Shown: positions 1-8,972 of the stretch, in pieces
Layout of the letters: each line of letters opens with the position of its first letter
Numbering within the stretch: the stretch's first letter is position 1
Source of the DNA: Pseudomonas sp. URIL14HWK12:I12
Lineage (GTDB): Bacteria; Pseudomonadota; Gammaproteobacteria; Pseudomonadales; Pseudomonadaceae
Assembly: GCF_003097135.1 (NCBI RefSeq)
Contig: NZ_QEQL01000001.1
Span: forward strand, 1,054,001-1,118,000
Reading direction: 5' to 3'
Length of the DNA stretch: 64,000 nt
The notes under the pieces: generated by a model
Database searches by the model: none
Told to the model about the DNA's origin: nothing
Seen by the model: only the letters and a program-made list of their open reading frames with translations
Program-made: the position numbers and the translations under genes

Positions 1-525
1 GCCGACATCACTATGAAAGTGGCAAGCAATGACCGCCTATGGGATGTATCGCTGATTGCCGGTGCGAGCCAGATCCGCGATCGCAACGCCTATGCGGGCT
101 CGGCACGCGCCTGGGAAAACTATGCCGGGGTGCAAGTGGAAATCCCCCTCGGCGACCTAGGCGCACGGCAGGCTCAAGTGCAGGCCGAGGTCAATCTGCG
201 TATCCAGGCAATCCAACTGGCGCAGGCCCGCCAGCAGCTGAAGCAGGATGTAACGAACGCTGTGCGGGCTATCGACAGCCGCTGGCGGCAGTACGAAATC
301 GCTCAGCGTGCACGTGACCTTTCCCGCCGCAAGCTGAGCCTTGAGCGTGAAAAACTAACCGTGGGGCGCTCCAGCAACTTCCAGGTCCTGAGCTTCGAGA
401 ACGATCTGCGCAATGTCGAGAATGCGCGCATCAATGCCTTGATCAGCTACCTCAATGCACAGGCGGAGCTGGACCAGACCTTGGGCACCACCTTGCAAAG
501 CTGGGACATAACGCTCAATGGCTAG
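1..525 (+). CDS. Outer-membrane efflux protein (TolC/OEP family), C-terminal fragment
   Basis: The reading frame is open from base 1, so the gene starts before the window; the ATG at 13 is internal. About 174 residues remain. They show a short beta-strand stretch (around IPLGD) followed by a long Gln/Ala/Arg-rich helical segment with heptad character, as in the last repeat of TolC-like trimeric outer-membrane channels. The family carries substrates across the outer membrane together with an inner-membrane pump and a periplasmic adaptor. The next gene, an HlyD-type adaptor, overlaps the stop by 8 nt, which supports an efflux or secretion operon. The pump gene is not visible and the substrate cannot be told from this fragment. 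Confidence 0.8.
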   Translation, partial: ADITMKVASNDRLWDVSLIAGASQIRDRNAYAGSARAWENYAGVQVEIPLGDLGARQAQVQAEVNLRIQAIQLAQARQQLKQDVTNAVRAIDSRWRQYEIAQRARDLSRRKLSLEREKLTVGRSSNFQVLSFENDLRNVENARINALISYLNAQAELDQTLGTTLQSWDITLNG

Positions 526-1798
526 ACATCCCCTGCCAGGCCACCTGCTGGCTTACGCCCGCCGCCACCGGTGGGCTCTGGGCATACCGCTGGGTGCCGT
601 GGCCGTGTTTTGGGCATTCGGCCTTGCCGGGGCCTCAGCGCCGTCACCGGCCGAACACGCGCGCTGGGTGCGGCTTCAACCCCAGCGGATCGAGCAGCAG
701 CTGGGGCTTGTAGGGCGCATCCAGGCCGCGCACCAGCAAACGCTCTCAGCCCCGTTCGAGGGCGTGATTCGCGACGTGCTGGTGCAAGAAGGCCAGGCCG
801 TAGCTGCTGGTCAACCGCTGTTGCGCCTTGATCCGGCGCAGATCCAGATCCAGCTACGCCAGGCGCAGGCCGAGCTGCTCAGAGCTCAACGAGAAGCCCA
901 TCAGCTCCGCCACTGGGACAACAGCCCGGAGGTCGCCCGCTCACGGCGCGCCGTGCACGCAGCCGATTCGGCATTGCAGGGGGCCCAGGCCAACCTGCGT
1001 GATACGCAAGCGCTGTTCGAGCGCGGCATCGTCGCGCGCATGGAAGTCGATACCCTCGCCCAGCAGGTCCAAACGCTACAGCAGGCGCTGATCAGCGCTC
1101 AGCAGGAGTTAAGCACCCTTGCCGCCCGTGGCACCGGCGAGGAGCGGCACATTGCCGAGATGGAGCTGGCCAACGCACAGGCACGCCATGAGGCGCTGAG
1201 GCGGCAGAGCGAACGGCAAGTACTCAACGCCCCCTTTGCAGGCGTTGTCATTCGGCCGGCGGTGCAAGACGCCAGCAAGGCCACCTTCGCCCAGCCGGGT
1301 TTGCAGGTGGCCCAAGGCACACCCTTGGTGTCGGTGATCGGGTTGAGTCGCATGCAGGTACTGACCCAAGTTGAAGAAGCTGACCTGCACCAGTTGCATG
1401 AACAGATGCAGGTGCACATCACCGGTGAGGGTTTTGCCGGGCAAACCCTGACGGGGCGGATCACCAGGATCGCCGTGCAGGGTAACGCCAGCGATGCGCC
1501 GGGCGCCGCTGCGCACTATGACGTGGTGGTCTCGGTCGATGCGCTGCCCGCAGCGGCGGCCCGGCAGGTCAGGCTGGGCATGAGCGCCCGGCTGGCCGTG
1601 ATCCTGTATCAGAAAGATCATGGCATCGTGGTGCCGCCTGAGGCGTTGGAAACCGGCGATGAAGGCGCCACCTACATCCTGTATCGCAAAACCCTTGGCG
1701 CTGCGCCCGTGAAAAGGCGCGTCGAAACCGGCCGGGCGATCGCCCAAGGGGTGGAAATACTGGGCGTGCAAGCGGGTTATATGCGGGTGCCTGACTAG
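518..1798 (+). CDS. HlyD-family periplasmic adaptor (membrane fusion protein)
   Basis: This 426-residue protein has one N-terminal membrane segment (about residues 18-38). A split biotinyl-lipoyl-like domain follows (around APFEGVIRDVLVQEGQ), then a long alpha-helical hairpin rich in Gln, Ala and Arg (about 105-235). The second lipoyl half (NAPFAGVVIRP) and a beta-barrel region complete it. This is the order seen in HlyD/AcrA-type adaptors that bridge an inner-membrane pump to a TolC-like channel in the periplasm. The ATG overlaps the end of the upstream channel gene, implying translational coupling. It is the last gene of its operon, since a terminator-like hairpin follows. Whether the partner is an ABC or an RND pump is not visible. 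Confidence 0.85.
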   Translation: MARHPLPGHLLAYARRHRWALGIPLGAVAVFWAFGLAGASAPSPAEHARWVRLQPQRIEQQLGLVGRIQAAHQQTLSAPFEGVIRDVLVQEGQAVAAGQPLLRLDPAQIQIQLRQAQAELLRAQREAHQLRHWDNSPEVARSRRAVHAADSALQGAQANLRDTQALFERGIVARMEVDTLAQQVQTLQQALISAQQELSTLAARGTGEERHIAEMELANAQARHEALRRQSERQVLNAPFAGVVIRPAVQDASKATFAQPGLQVAQGTPLVSVIGLSRMQVLTQVEEADLHQLHEQMQVHITGEGFAGQTLTGRITRIAVQGNASDAPGAAAHYDVVVSVDALPAAAARQVRLGMSARLAVILYQKDHGIVVPPEALETGDEGATYILYRKTLGAAPVKRRVETGRAIAQGVEILGVQAGYMRVPD

Positions 1799-1808
1799 CT
1801 GATGGCGT

Positions 1809-1841
1809 GGCCAGAGGCACTGCCTCCGGCCCCCTTTTGTA
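1809..1841 (+). terminator. Rho-independent terminator after the efflux operon
   Basis: GGCC-A-GAGGC pairs with GCCTC-C-GGCC around a 3-nt loop, with one A/C mismatch. A C-run and TTTT follow. It lies directly downstream of the HlyD-type gene and before dusA. Confidence 0.6.
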
Positions 1842-1904
1842 TTGTGCGCCGCTCACAAACGCTATACTTGCGCCCCGCCCTTTCGCAATGATGGCCGTAG
1901 ACCC

Positions 1905-2900
1905 GTGACCCTTACCGCATCACCCTCGGCAGGCCCCAGCCGACGCTTTTCCGTTGCCCCCATGATGGACTGGACAGACCGCCACTGCCGTCACTTCCAT
2001 CGCATCCTGAGCCGCAATGCCCTGCTCTACACCGAGATGGTCACCACCGGTGCGCTGCTGCATGGCGAGGCTGCCCGGCACCTGCGCTATAACGAAAGCG
2101 AGCACCCTTTGGCACTTCAACTGGGCGGCAGTGATCCGCAGGCGCTTGCAGCCTGCGCGCGGATGGCCGAGCAGGCGGGTTACGATGAGGTGAACCTGAA
2201 CGTCGGTTGCCCCAGCGACCGGGTGCAGAACAACATGATCGGCGCCTGCTTAATGGCCCACCCTGCGTTGGTGGCCGATTGCGTAAAAGCCATGCTCGAC
2301 GCGGTGCAAGTGCCGGTGACGGTCAAGCACCGCATCGGCATCAATGGGCGCGACAGCTATGCAGCGTTATGCGATTTTGTCGGCCAGGTGCGTGAAGCAG
2401 GCTGCCGCAGTTTCACGGTGCATGCACGCATTGCCATTCTCGAAGGCTTGTCGCCGAAGGAGAACCGTGAGGTGCCGCCGCTGCGTTACGAGGTGGTGGC
2501 TCAGCTGAAACAGGATTTCCCGGAGCTTGAGATCGTACTCAACGGCGGCATCAAGACCCTGGCCGAATGCACCAACCACCTGGCCACCTTCGATGGCGTG
2601 ATGCTAGGCCGTGAGGCCTACCAGAACCCCTACCTGCTGGCACAGGTGGATGCAGCCTTGTTCGCTCACGAGGGGCCTGCGATCACCCGCGCCGAAGCGA
2701 TGGCGCAGATGCGCCCCTACATCCAGGCTCACATTGCCGAAGGCGGGGTGATGCACCATGTCACCCGCCATATGCTGGGCCTGGCCCAGAGTTTTCCCGG
2801 GGCACGGCGGTTTCGCCAGTTGCTCTCGGTAGATGTGCACAAGGCTGCCGACCCATTGGAGGTCTACGACCAGGCTGCGCAACTGCTGGACGGCCGTTGA
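1905..2900 (+). CDS. dusA: tRNA-dihydrouridine(20/20a) synthase DusA
   Basis: DusA is an FMN-dependent reductase that makes dihydrouridine at positions 20/20a of tRNA D-loops. The protein opens with the family signature FSVAPMMDWTDRHCR. It carries the catalytic-Cys motif NLNVGCPSDRVQ (Cys102 when counted from the GTG), a YTEMVTTGA segment and a C-terminal HMLGLAQSFPGARRFRQ block. I chose the GTG at 1905: it gives a 331-residue protein of normal DusA length, while the upstream in-frame TTG at 1842 would add 21 residues with no family character. A TATACT hexamer lies at 1863-1868 but has no well-spaced -35. It is a single gene between the efflux operon and tal. Confidence 0.95.
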   Translation: MTLTASPSAGPSRRFSVAPMMDWTDRHCRHFHRILSRNALLYTEMVTTGALLHGEAARHLRYNESEHPLALQLGGSDPQALAACARMAEQAGYDEVNLNVGCPSDRVQNNMIGACLMAHPALVADCVKAMLDAVQVPVTVKHRIGINGRDSYAALCDFVGQVREAGCRSFTVHARIAILEGLSPKENREVPPLRYEVVAQLKQDFPELEIVLNGGIKTLAECTNHLATFDGVMLGREAYQNPYLLAQVDAALFAHEGPAITRAEAMAQMRPYIQAHIAEGGVMHHVTRHMLGLAQSFPGARRFRQLLSVDVHKAADPLEVYDQAAQLLDGR

Positions 2901-3017
2901 ACATCTGCACTGCCAGGGCACTCCAACGGCTTATCTTCAAGGTAGCGCTGCCCGGGTCATTGAGGCCCTGTGCGGCGCTGGGTTAATGTCGCAATTCCCA
3001 AAGGATCGAGAACGCTC

Positions 3018-3947
3018 ATGACTTCCAAGCTGGAACAACTCAAGGCCTTCACCACGGTAGTCGCCGACACCGGTGACCTGGACGCAATCAAGCGCCTCAA
3101 GCCGCAGGACGCTACCACCAACCCATCACTGCTGCTCAAGGCCGCCTCGCTGCCAGGCTATGCCGAGCTGCTCAAGCGAGTCATCGACGGTTCCAAGGGT
3201 GATGTGCAACTGGCCAGCGACCACTTGGCGGTCGCCGTGGGCGGCGAGATCCTCAAGGCGATTCCCGGCCGAATCTCCACGGAAGTGGACGCCCGCCTGT
3301 CGTTCGACAGCCAGGCGATGCTGCGCAAAGCCAACACGCTGATCGATCTGTACGAGAAAAATGGCGTGAGCAAGGATCGCGTACTGATCAAGCTGGCCTC
3401 GACCTGGGAAGGTATCCGCACCGCTGAGCAGCTGGAAAAGGACGGCATCCAGTGCAACCTGACCCTGCTGTTCTCTTTCGCCCAAGCCGCCGCCTGTGCC
3501 GACGCCGGCGTGTTCCTCATCTCGCCATTCGTGGGGCGCATCTACGACTGGTACAAAAAAGCCAACAACACCGATTACACCGGTGTTGAAGACCCAGGCG
3601 TGCAGTCGGTTACCCGTATCTACGACTATTACAAGACTCACGACTACAAAACCGTGGTAATGGGTGCGAGCTTTCGCAACACCAGCCAGATCGAACACCT
3701 GGCCGGTTGCGACCGCCTGACCATCAGCCCTGACCTGCTCGACAAGCTCGCTGCCGACGAAGGCAAGCTGGAGCGGGCGCTGTCGCCTAACCACAACGGC
3801 GAGCCGAAGTTGGCTATGGACGAGCCCACCTTCCGTTGGCTGAACAACGAAGACGCCATGGCAACCGAGAAGCTGGCCGAGGGCATTCGCCAATTTGCTC
3901 GTGATCAGGAAAAGCTTGAGAAATTGATCAGCGAATACAAAGGCTGA
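3018..3947 (+). CDS. tal: Transaldolase
   Basis: Transaldolase transfers a dihydroxyacetone unit between sedoheptulose-7-phosphate and glyceraldehyde-3-phosphate in the non-oxidative pentose phosphate pathway. Family motifs are clear: TTVVADTGD with Asp17, the DATTNPSL block, and the Schiff-base lysine in [13 protein letters not shown] (Lys125). [11 protein letters not shown] and VMGASFRN follow. Length is 309 aa, close to the class 1 TalB type. I chose the ATG at 3018 because the protein start matches the family; the 16 in-frame codons upstream do not. AAAGGAT sits upstream as a ribosome-binding site. A strong bidirectional terminator follows immediately, so the gene is transcribed alone. 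Confidence 0.97.
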   Translation: MTSKLEQLKAFTTVVADTGDLDAIKRLKPQDATTNPSLLLKAASLPGYAELLKRVIDGSKGDVQLASDHLAVAVGGEILKAIPGRISTEVDARLSFDSQAMLRKANTLIDLYEKNGVSKDRVLIKLASTWEGIRTAEQLEKDGIQCNLTLLFSFAQAAACADAGVFLISPFVGRIYDWYKKANNTDYTGVEDPGVQSVTRIYDYYKTHDYKTVVMGASFRNTSQIEHLAGCDRLTISPDLLDKLAADEGKLERALSPNHNGEPKLAMDEPTFRWLNNEDAMATEKLAEGIRQFARDQEKLEKLISEYKG

Positions 3948-3966
3948 ACAAAACGCGACGAAAAAA

Positions 3967-3994
3967 GGGCGGCCTGTCAAGGCCGCCCTTTTTT
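3967..3994. terminator. Bidirectional Rho-independent terminator (tal / hsbA)
   Basis: GGGCGGCC and GGCCGCCC pair perfectly around TGTCAA. TTTTTT follows on the plus strand and an A-run precedes it, so the same hairpin can end tal and the convergent STAS gene. Confidence 0.92.
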
Positions 3995-4007
3995 ATGCCC
4001 GGTTCAC

Positions 4008-4490
4008 TCAACTACGCTCTAGCGCATTGACCAGATCGTGGAAAGCCTCACGGTTGGACTCATTCAGGCCCATGAGGATCTTGTGCGCCTCCAGCACCTT
4101 GGATTTGACAACGTCTTCGTCCTGATCTTGGGACGGCAGGTCAGTCAGGCAGTCTGGGCACGGAATCGGCGTTTCGACGATGTTGAACACCTGGTCGAAA
4201 CCCATGGACTGCAACAAGCGGGTGATGTCTTCGTGAGTAGTCACCACGGTTGGCAAAAGCCCAACCTTCTGCCGCGACAGAATCGATAGCTTGGCCAGCA
4301 GGCCCAAGGTGGTGCTGTCGACACTGCGCGTTTCCGTCAGGTCGATGACGATGGCCGTGAAGTCCAACGCGGTGAAGATCTTTTCGATCGTTGCATCCAG
4401 CGCCGAACACAACGTCAGCCGCACTTCGCCAATGAACTTCAGAACGAAAGTGCCACTTTGCTCGGCGAACTGGATTCTACCGGTACTCAT
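4008..4490 (-). CDS. hsbA: STAS-domain anti-sigma-factor antagonist (HsbA/RssC type)
   Basis: This 160-residue protein has one N-terminal STAS domain (about 1-105) and a short helical tail. The phospho-acceptor region reads RSVDSTTLG; Ser56 is the residue I recall as the phosphorylated one in P. aeruginosa HsbA. Anti-anti-sigma factors of this type bind the anti-sigma factor FlgM when unphosphorylated and switch motile versus biofilm behaviour. A linker Cys pair (CPDC) is also visible. The start overlaps the stop of the upstream phosphatase gene (ATGA at 4487-4490), so the pair is co-translated; the phosphatase is expected to dephosphorylate this protein. NCBI pipelines also call it RssC. Confidence 0.88.
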   Translation of the reverse strand: MSTGRIQFAEQSGTFVLKFIGEVRLTLCSALDATIEKIFTALDFTAIVIDLTETRSVDSTTLGLLAKLSILSRQKVGLLPTVVTTHEDITRLLQSMGFDQVFNIVETPIPCPDCLTDLPSQDQDEDVVKSKVLEAHKILMGLNESNREAFHDLVNALERS

Positions 4491-5671
4491 TCAAAATTCC
4501 TGCTCAGCACCATGAGCGCGATATCATCCGGCATCTCGCCCAAGGTGGCCAATCCAAACTTTCGGCGTAAGCCATCCAGGCTGCCACCAGCGGCCGAGAC
4601 GATCTCCGGCAGCGCTGCTTCTTTGTCTTTGAGCGTATCCCCTGGCAAAAGATCCAGGATGCCATCAGAGAACATCGTCAGGCTGAAACGCTCGGGAATA
4701 TCCATCATCAGGTCGGTGTAGCTGGCCTCTTCGAACAAGCCCACAGGCAAGCCACGGCCTTGAAGATACTGCGCCTGCCCTTCAGTGTAGAGCACCGGCA
4801 GCGGCAGGTGGCCACCAATGCTGTAAGTCAAGGTGCCGGCCTGTTGATCGATCACACCGCCAACCATGGTCACATGCTTGCCGAGCTTGCAGTTAAGCAG
4901 CCCGCGATTGATATGCGAGAGCACTTGCGAGGGCTTGAAGTCGGGCAGTACCCCGCCTCGCCTGGATTCGAACATCAACCGTGTGGTCATGAACTTGAGC
5001 AGCACCGTCACGAACGCCGACGATGCGCCGTGGCCGGACACGTCGGCCAGGTAAAACGCCAGGCGGTGCTCGTCGACCCTGAAGCAATCGACGAAATCGC
5101 CTGAGAGGTAAAGCGACGGAATGATCTGGTGCTCGAAACGATAGCCATCGGAAACCCAAGGGTTGACCGGCAACATGTTCATTTGCACTTGGCGCCCGGC
5201 ATTCTGGTCTTCCTGCAGCAGGTGCAGGCTCGCTTCCAGTTCACGATTGGCGGTTTCGAGCTTTTCCCGGTAGCGCATGTTTTCACGCACCAGGCGGGAG
5301 CGATCGAGCGCGCGTGCGACGGAGTGCTCCAGCACTGCCAGGTCTTCAAGCGGCTTGATGAGGTAATCTGCCGCACCCAACCGCAGCGCCTCTACCGCAT
5401 CGCTCATCACGCCGGCGCCGGAAAGTACGATGACAGGGGTCTCCTGCGACTGTTCGTTGACCTTGCGAATCAGCTCCAGCCCGCCCATTTGCGGCATGCG
5501 CAAATCGCAGATGATCAGGTCTGGGCGGCTGGCTTCGAACACGTCGAGCCCCTGCAGGCCATTGTTGGCTTGCAGCACACTAAAACCGCTGTCTTCGAGG
5601 TAGGCAGCAAGGCTTGCGCGCACGACCTCGTCGTCGTCAATCAGAAGCAGCGTTGCACTGGTGTTGGGCAT
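4487..5671 (-). CDS. hsbR: Response regulator fused to a PP2C/SpoIIE-type phosphatase (HsbR/RssB type)
   Basis: Domain order in 394 residues: a receiver domain (1-120, phospho-acceptor Asp56 in ICDLRMPQMGG, conserved Lys in YLIKPL), a coiled-coil linker (about 130-165), then a SpoIIE/PP2C serine phosphatase. The metal-binding acidic residues of the phosphatase are intact: DVSGHGASS, MFSDGILDL and MPDDIALM. In P. aeruginosa the orthologue relays the HptB phosphorelay to the STAS protein HsbA. No anti-sigma kinase domain is obvious here, although HsbR also has kinase activity in the literature. The gene is first of a two-gene operon and overlaps its partner by 4 nt. Confidence 0.9.
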   Translation of the reverse strand: MPNTSATLLLIDDDEVVRASLAAYLEDSGFSVLQANNGLQGLDVFEASRPDLIICDLRMPQMGGLELIRKVNEQSQETPVIVLSGAGVMSDAVEALRLGAADYLIKPLEDLAVLEHSVARALDRSRLVRENMRYREKLETANRELEASLHLLQEDQNAGRQVQMNMLPVNPWVSDGYRFEHQIIPSLYLSGDFVDCFRVDEHRLAFYLADVSGHGASSAFVTVLLKFMTTRLMFESRRGGVLPDFKPSQVLSHINRGLLNCKLGKHVTMVGGVIDQQAGTLTYSIGGHLPLPVLYTEGQAQYLQGRGLPVGLFEEASYTDLMMDIPERFSLTMFSDGILDLLPGDTLKDKEAALPEIVSAAGGSLDGLRRKFGLATLGEMPDDIALMVLSRNFE

Positions 5672-5845
5672 GTGGGCAAACGGCGCCGGAGCAATAGGGT
5701 TGGCTGAAGAAAGGTGGGCCTGGGCAAAACTCGCCGAGTGGTTTGGCGCCAGGATTCCCGAACGGGTCCGGGCTACCCTTCAAGGCGCTGACGGTACTCC
5801 CATCCGAGGGCCGTTTCAAGCATGCGCCGATGGTCGCCGGCCGAC

Positions 5846-5875
5846 TTTACAGCCCAAATGACGCAGAGTTATAAG
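5846..5875 (+). promoter_or_regulatory. Candidate sigma-70 promoter for the PilZ gene
   Basis: TTTACA (5846-5851) and TATAAG (5870-5875) are separated by 18 bp, 36 nt before the PilZ start codon. It was found by eye only. Confidence 0.45.
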
Positions 5876-5911
5876 AGCCCAGTGGCAAAAACCCATTTTC
5901 AGGACGACCGT

Positions 5912-6223
5912 ATGAGCCGATTAGATTTTTCCGAAAAACGCGACTTCATCCGCATGGCCATGGACGCCGAAGTCACTTTGAGTGCCTTGGGTGGCAAGCA
6001 CACCGGGATCTGCCGCGACCTGTCGAGTAACGGCATGCAGGTCGAAACCCGCTGCCATGTGCCAGTTGGCGAGATGCTGGAAGTGCTGGTGCCTTCCCGC
6101 CACCCCGAGCTTGCCGACCTCAATGCCCTGTGCGAGGTGATCCGGGCCGATCAGTCCCAGCAACCCGGCCAATGGCTGCTCGGGCTGCGTATCCGCGAGA
6201 TGGACGGCATCAAGATCGCCTGA
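5912..6223 (+). CDS. Single-domain PilZ protein (c-di-GMP binding)
   Basis: PilZ domains bind cyclic di-GMP and control motility or exopolysaccharide. The two binding motifs are visible: the Arg-rich N-terminal segment EKRDFIR and the D-x-S-x-x-G motif as DLSSNGM. Length from the ATG at 5912 is 103 aa, typical of a stand-alone PilZ domain. The frame is open upstream to 5822, but those 30 residues lack PilZ character and a promoter candidate lies inside them. The gene is divergent from the hsbR phosphatase operon, which acts in the same motile/sessile decision. Its effector partner is unknown. Confidence 0.9.
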   Translation: MSRLDFSEKRDFIRMAMDAEVTLSALGGKHTGICRDLSSNGMQVETRCHVPVGEMLEVLVPSRHPELADLNALCEVIRADQSQQPGQWLLGLRIREMDGIKIA

Positions 6224-6227
6224 CCCC

Positions 6228-6264
6228 GCCCTGCCGCCAGCCTCCTTTGGGTTTGCGGCAGGGC
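6228..6264. terminator. Convergent hairpin between the PilZ gene and mlaA
   Basis: A 10-bp perfect stem, GCCCTGCCGC with GCGGCAGGGC, surrounds a 17-nt loop between two convergent stops. There is no long T-run on either side. Confidence 0.55.
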
Positions 6265-6270
6265 CACCGG

Positions 6271-6972
6271 TCAGAAGTCGTCTTCGACCTGGCCGTCCTT
6301 GACCTTGAACTCCCGGTTCTGCAAGTAGGCATTGCGCAGGAAGGTGTACTTGTCGCCGCTGATCAGCTTTTCGGCCGGAAGCAGGCTGGCGCGGGTGTCG
6401 ACCATGCCTATACCGAAAATCGTGTTGCGGGTGGGCACGTGATCGATGTAGCGGTAGGGATAGGTGTAGGTGTCGGGGTATTTGCCGAACGCATCACGCA
6501 CGGTGCTGGGCCCCAGCAGCGGGAGCATTACGTAAGGGCCCGACGGAACACCCCAATAACCCAGGGTCTGCCCGAAATCCTCGTCGCTGCGCTGCAGCCC
6601 CATCTTCGTACCTACATCGAAAAAGCCCGCGAGCCCGAAAGTGGTATTGAAGATCAACCGGGCGACGTCCTTGCCGGCAGCGGCAGGCTTGGCCTGCAGC
6701 AGGTTGTTGGCCAGGTTGGTGACGTCGCCGACGTTGCTGAACATGTTGTGCACGCCATCCTGCAGAAACTGCGGGGTGACGTACTGGTAGCCCTTGGCGA
6801 GCGGCTTGAGGGTCCAGGCGTCGACCGTGTCGTTGAAACGGAACACGGCGCGGTTCACGCCTTCCCAGGGGTCGCTATCGGCGGCCTGGGCAGCCAGCGG
6901 TGCCAGGGCAAGGCCCATGGCCAGGCATGCACAGCCCCAATGGGCGAAGTGGCGCGCGCGGTCGTTGCGCAT
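6271..6972 (-). CDS. mlaA: MlaA (VacJ)-family phospholipid-asymmetry protein
   Basis: MlaA removes mislocalised phospholipids from the outer leaflet of the outer membrane and feeds the Mla pathway. Family blocks are clear: DPWEGVNRAVFRFND, LANNLLQAKP, RLIFNTTFGLAGFFDVGTKMG, and FGQTLGYWGVPSGPY followed by LPLLGPSTVRDA. Length is 233 aa. The N-terminus is a signal peptide ending in LAAQA before ADSDP, which looks like a signal peptidase I site. I see no lipobox cysteine at the mature N-terminus, although E. coli MlaA is a lipoprotein. A GAGGAG ribosome-binding site precedes the ATG. No other mla gene is nearby. Confidence 0.93.
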   Translation of the reverse strand: MRNDRARHFAHWGCACLAMGLALAPLAAQAADSDPWEGVNRAVFRFNDTVDAWTLKPLAKGYQYVTPQFLQDGVHNMFSNVGDVTNLANNLLQAKPAAAGKDVARLIFNTTFGLAGFFDVGTKMGLQRSDEDFGQTLGYWGVPSGPYVMLPLLGPSTVRDAFGKYPDTYTYPYRYIDHVPTRNTIFGIGMVDTRASLLPAEKLISGDKYTFLRNAYLQNREFKVKDGQVEDDF

Positions 6973-7114
6973 GAACTCTCTCCTCGAAGCGGCCCAAGGC
7001 CGGGTGGCGGCGTAAAAACCGGCCTAGTATAGGGGTTGAGCCGCGGCACTTGCCAGAACCTTTCGGGCAGCGGCGCGGTCCATGGATGTGCCTGCTTTTG
7101 AAGGAGAAAACGTT

Positions 7115-7381
7115 ATGCCTGTGCGCGAACTGCAAGCCCAACTGACGGCCTTGCGCGATGAACTGGAACAGCACCCGCCGCTGTCGCTGGAGGAGCGTGA
7201 GCACCTTCACGAACTGATGGCGCAGGTCGAAGCCCGTATCGAGTTGGAAAACGCCACCCAGCAACCCGACAGCCTAACCGACGGGCTGAACCTGGCGGTT
7301 GAGCGGCTGGAAGTGGAGTACCCCAGGGTTGCCGGGGTGCTGCGCAATATCGTGCAACACCTTGGCAACATTGGCGTATAA
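7115..7381 (+). CDS. DUF4404 family protein
   Basis: This small 88-residue soluble protein is predicted largely helical, with charged heptads in its first half (RELQAQLTALRDELEQ) and a C-terminal block ending in LRNIVQHLGNIGV. It matches the Pseudomonas family I know as DUF4404, whose function is unknown. The ATG at 7115 is preceded by AAGGAGA at ideal spacing; the earlier in-frame ATG at 7082 has no such site. The gene converges on queF with only 5 nt between stops. Confidence 0.8.
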   Translation: MPVRELQAQLTALRDELEQHPPLSLEEREHLHELMAQVEARIELENATQQPDSLTDGLNLAVERLEVEYPRVAGVLRNIVQHLGNIGV

Positions 7382-7386
7382 CCCTG

Positions 7387-8208
7387 CTACTGCCGCGCTA
7401 GCCGCGCGTTGGTCACCTGCAACGCGTGGGTGCTGCGGTAGGGGTTGATGTCCAGCCCGCCGCGGCGTACGTAGCGTGCGTAAACCGTTAGCCGTTCAGG
7501 CGCCAGCAGCTTGGCCAGGTCAACGAAGACCCGCTCCACGCATTGCTCATGGAAATCCGAGTGCTGGCGAAAGCTCACCAGGTAGCGCAGCAGGCTGGCA
7601 GGCTCGAGGGTTTTACCCTTGTAGTCGACCACCACCGAACCCCAATCCGGCTGGCCAGTTACCGGGCAGTTGGATTTGAGCAAGTGGCTGTGCAGGATGG
7701 TTTCACTCTGCCCCGCCCCAGCCTCCAACAAGCCCATGCCAGGCTCGGCGTAGCGGTCGATCTGCACATCGAGGTCATCGATGCACTGGCCGGGCAGTTG
7801 CATTACCCCTTCAGCCTGGGCCTGCGCCAGTGTTTTCAGGCGAACCTGCACGGGCGCACCGGCAGCCGCGGACAAATCCCGCTCCAGGCACTGCTGCACG
7901 GCAGCCCAATCGTTGAAGGGGGTTTGATTCAGGGAGTTCAGATACAGCTTGAATGACTTGGATTCGATGATATTCGGGGAGTCGGCCGGAATCGCGAACT
8001 CACCGACGGCTACCACCGGCTTGCCTGAAGGCAGCAGCCAAGAGAGCTCGTAACAGTTCCAGTAATCCACGCCCTGATACGGCAAGGTGCTGGCAGTCAG
8101 GCCCAGCTCGGCCCATTTGCCCGCGCGAGGGATGGGGAAAAGCAGGCTGGGGGTATAGACCGCGATGTATTCGCTGGCCTTGCCCAGCGGGGAGTGTTCG
8201 GCGTGCAT
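7387..8208 (-). CDS. queF: NADPH-dependent 7-cyano-7-deazaguanine reductase QueF (long type)
   Basis: QueF reduces preQ0 to preQ1 with two NADPH in queuosine tRNA biosynthesis. The protein is 273 aa, the length of the two-domain proteobacterial YqgN/QueF class. It shows the QueF motif [12 protein letters not shown] (about 80-92) and the catalytic block [11 protein letters not shown] with nucleophile Cys181 and Asp188. The ATG at 8208 matches the family start; an upstream in-frame extension to 8280 would overlap the promoter of the divergent response regulator. No other queuosine gene is in the window. Confidence 0.96.
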   Translation of the reverse strand: MHAEHSPLGKASEYIAVYTPSLLFPIPRAGKWAELGLTASTLPYQGVDYWNCYELSWLLPSGKPVVAVGEFAIPADSPNIIESKSFKLYLNSLNQTPFNDWAAVQQCLERDLSAAAGAPVQVRLKTLAQAQAEGVMQLPGQCIDDLDVQIDRYAEPGMGLLEAGAGQSETILHSHLLKSNCPVTGQPDWGSVVVDYKGKTLEPASLLRYLVSFRQHSDFHEQCVERVFVDLAKLLAPERLTVYARYVRRGGLDINPYRSTHALQVTNARLARQ

Positions 8209-8291
8209 GAGAAAACCTGATTGAAAAAACCCGGCTATTGTACCGCCCCGGCGTAGGTAGAATAGGCCCGCGTGACCCAACGGACATCCCC

Positions 8292-8972
8292 ATGAAACTG
8301 CTGCTCGTCGAAGACCAGGCCCGCACCGGCCATTACCTGCGCCAGGGCTTGTCCGAGGCCGGCTTCACCGTGGAATGGGCCAACGAAGGCCTGGGGGGCG
8401 AGCAGCTGGCGCTGTCGGGTGAGCATGCGCTGCTGATCCTGGATGTGATGCTGCCTGGCCGAAGCGGTTGGGACATCGTCAAAAGCGTACGCGCCGCAGG
8501 CCTGGCCACGCCTGTGCTGTTCCTCACCGCCCGCGATGCCGTCGCCGACCGCGTGCAGGGTTTGGAGCTGGGCGCCGACGACTACCTGGTCAAGCCCTTT
8601 GCGTTTTCCGAGCTGCTGGCACGGGTGCGCACCCTCCTGCGCCGGGGCGCTGCACCCGCGCAAGAGACCCTGCTGGCAGCAGCCGACCTTCGCCTGGACC
8701 GCCTGCGCCGCCGTGCCGAGCGCGCCGGCCAACGGCTGGACCTCACCGCCCGCGAGTTCGCGCTGCTGGAATTACTGCTGCGTCGCCAGGGTGAGGTGCT
8801 GCCCAAATCGCTGATCGCTTCACAGGTCTGGGACATGAATTTCGACAGCGACAGCAACGTGATCGAGGTCGCCATCCGCCGCTTGCGCGCCAAAGTCGAC
8901 GACGCCTTTCCCGAACGGCTTATCCACACCGTTCGGGGCATGGGTTATGTACTCGAAGCCCGAGGCCAGTGA
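8292..8972 (+). CDS. OmpR-family response regulator, heavy-metal (CopR-like) type
   Basis: This 226-residue protein has a receiver domain (acidic pair around Glu7-Asp8, phospho-acceptor Asp51 in [14 protein letters not shown], Lys101 in YLVKPF). A winged-helix DNA-binding domain ends in [15 protein letters not shown] and [10 protein letters not shown]. This pattern is typical of the CopR/IrlR/CusR metal-responsive group. The ATG at 8292 starts directly with the receiver beta-strand. The gene overlaps the following sensor kinase by one base (TGATG). There are no copper-resistance genes alongside, so the inducer is inferred only from subfamily resemblance; I recall a copR-II/copS-II pair in this position in P. 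putida KT2440. Confidence 0.9.
   Translation: MKLLLVEDQARTGHYLRQGLSEAGFTVEWANEGLGGEQLALSGEHALLILDVMLPGRSGWDIVKSVRAAGLATPVLFLTARDAVADRVQGLELGADDYLVKPFAFSELLARVRTLLRRGAAPAQETLLAAADLRLDRLRRRAERAGQRLDLTAREFALLELLLRRQGEVLPKSLIASQVWDMNFDSDSNVIEVAIRRLRAKVDDAFPERLIHTVRGMGYVLEARGQ

Noticed and set aside
1842..1904. TTG at 1842 as the dusA start
   Set aside because: It would extend DusA by 21 residues not seen in the family, and it overlaps promoter-like sequence.
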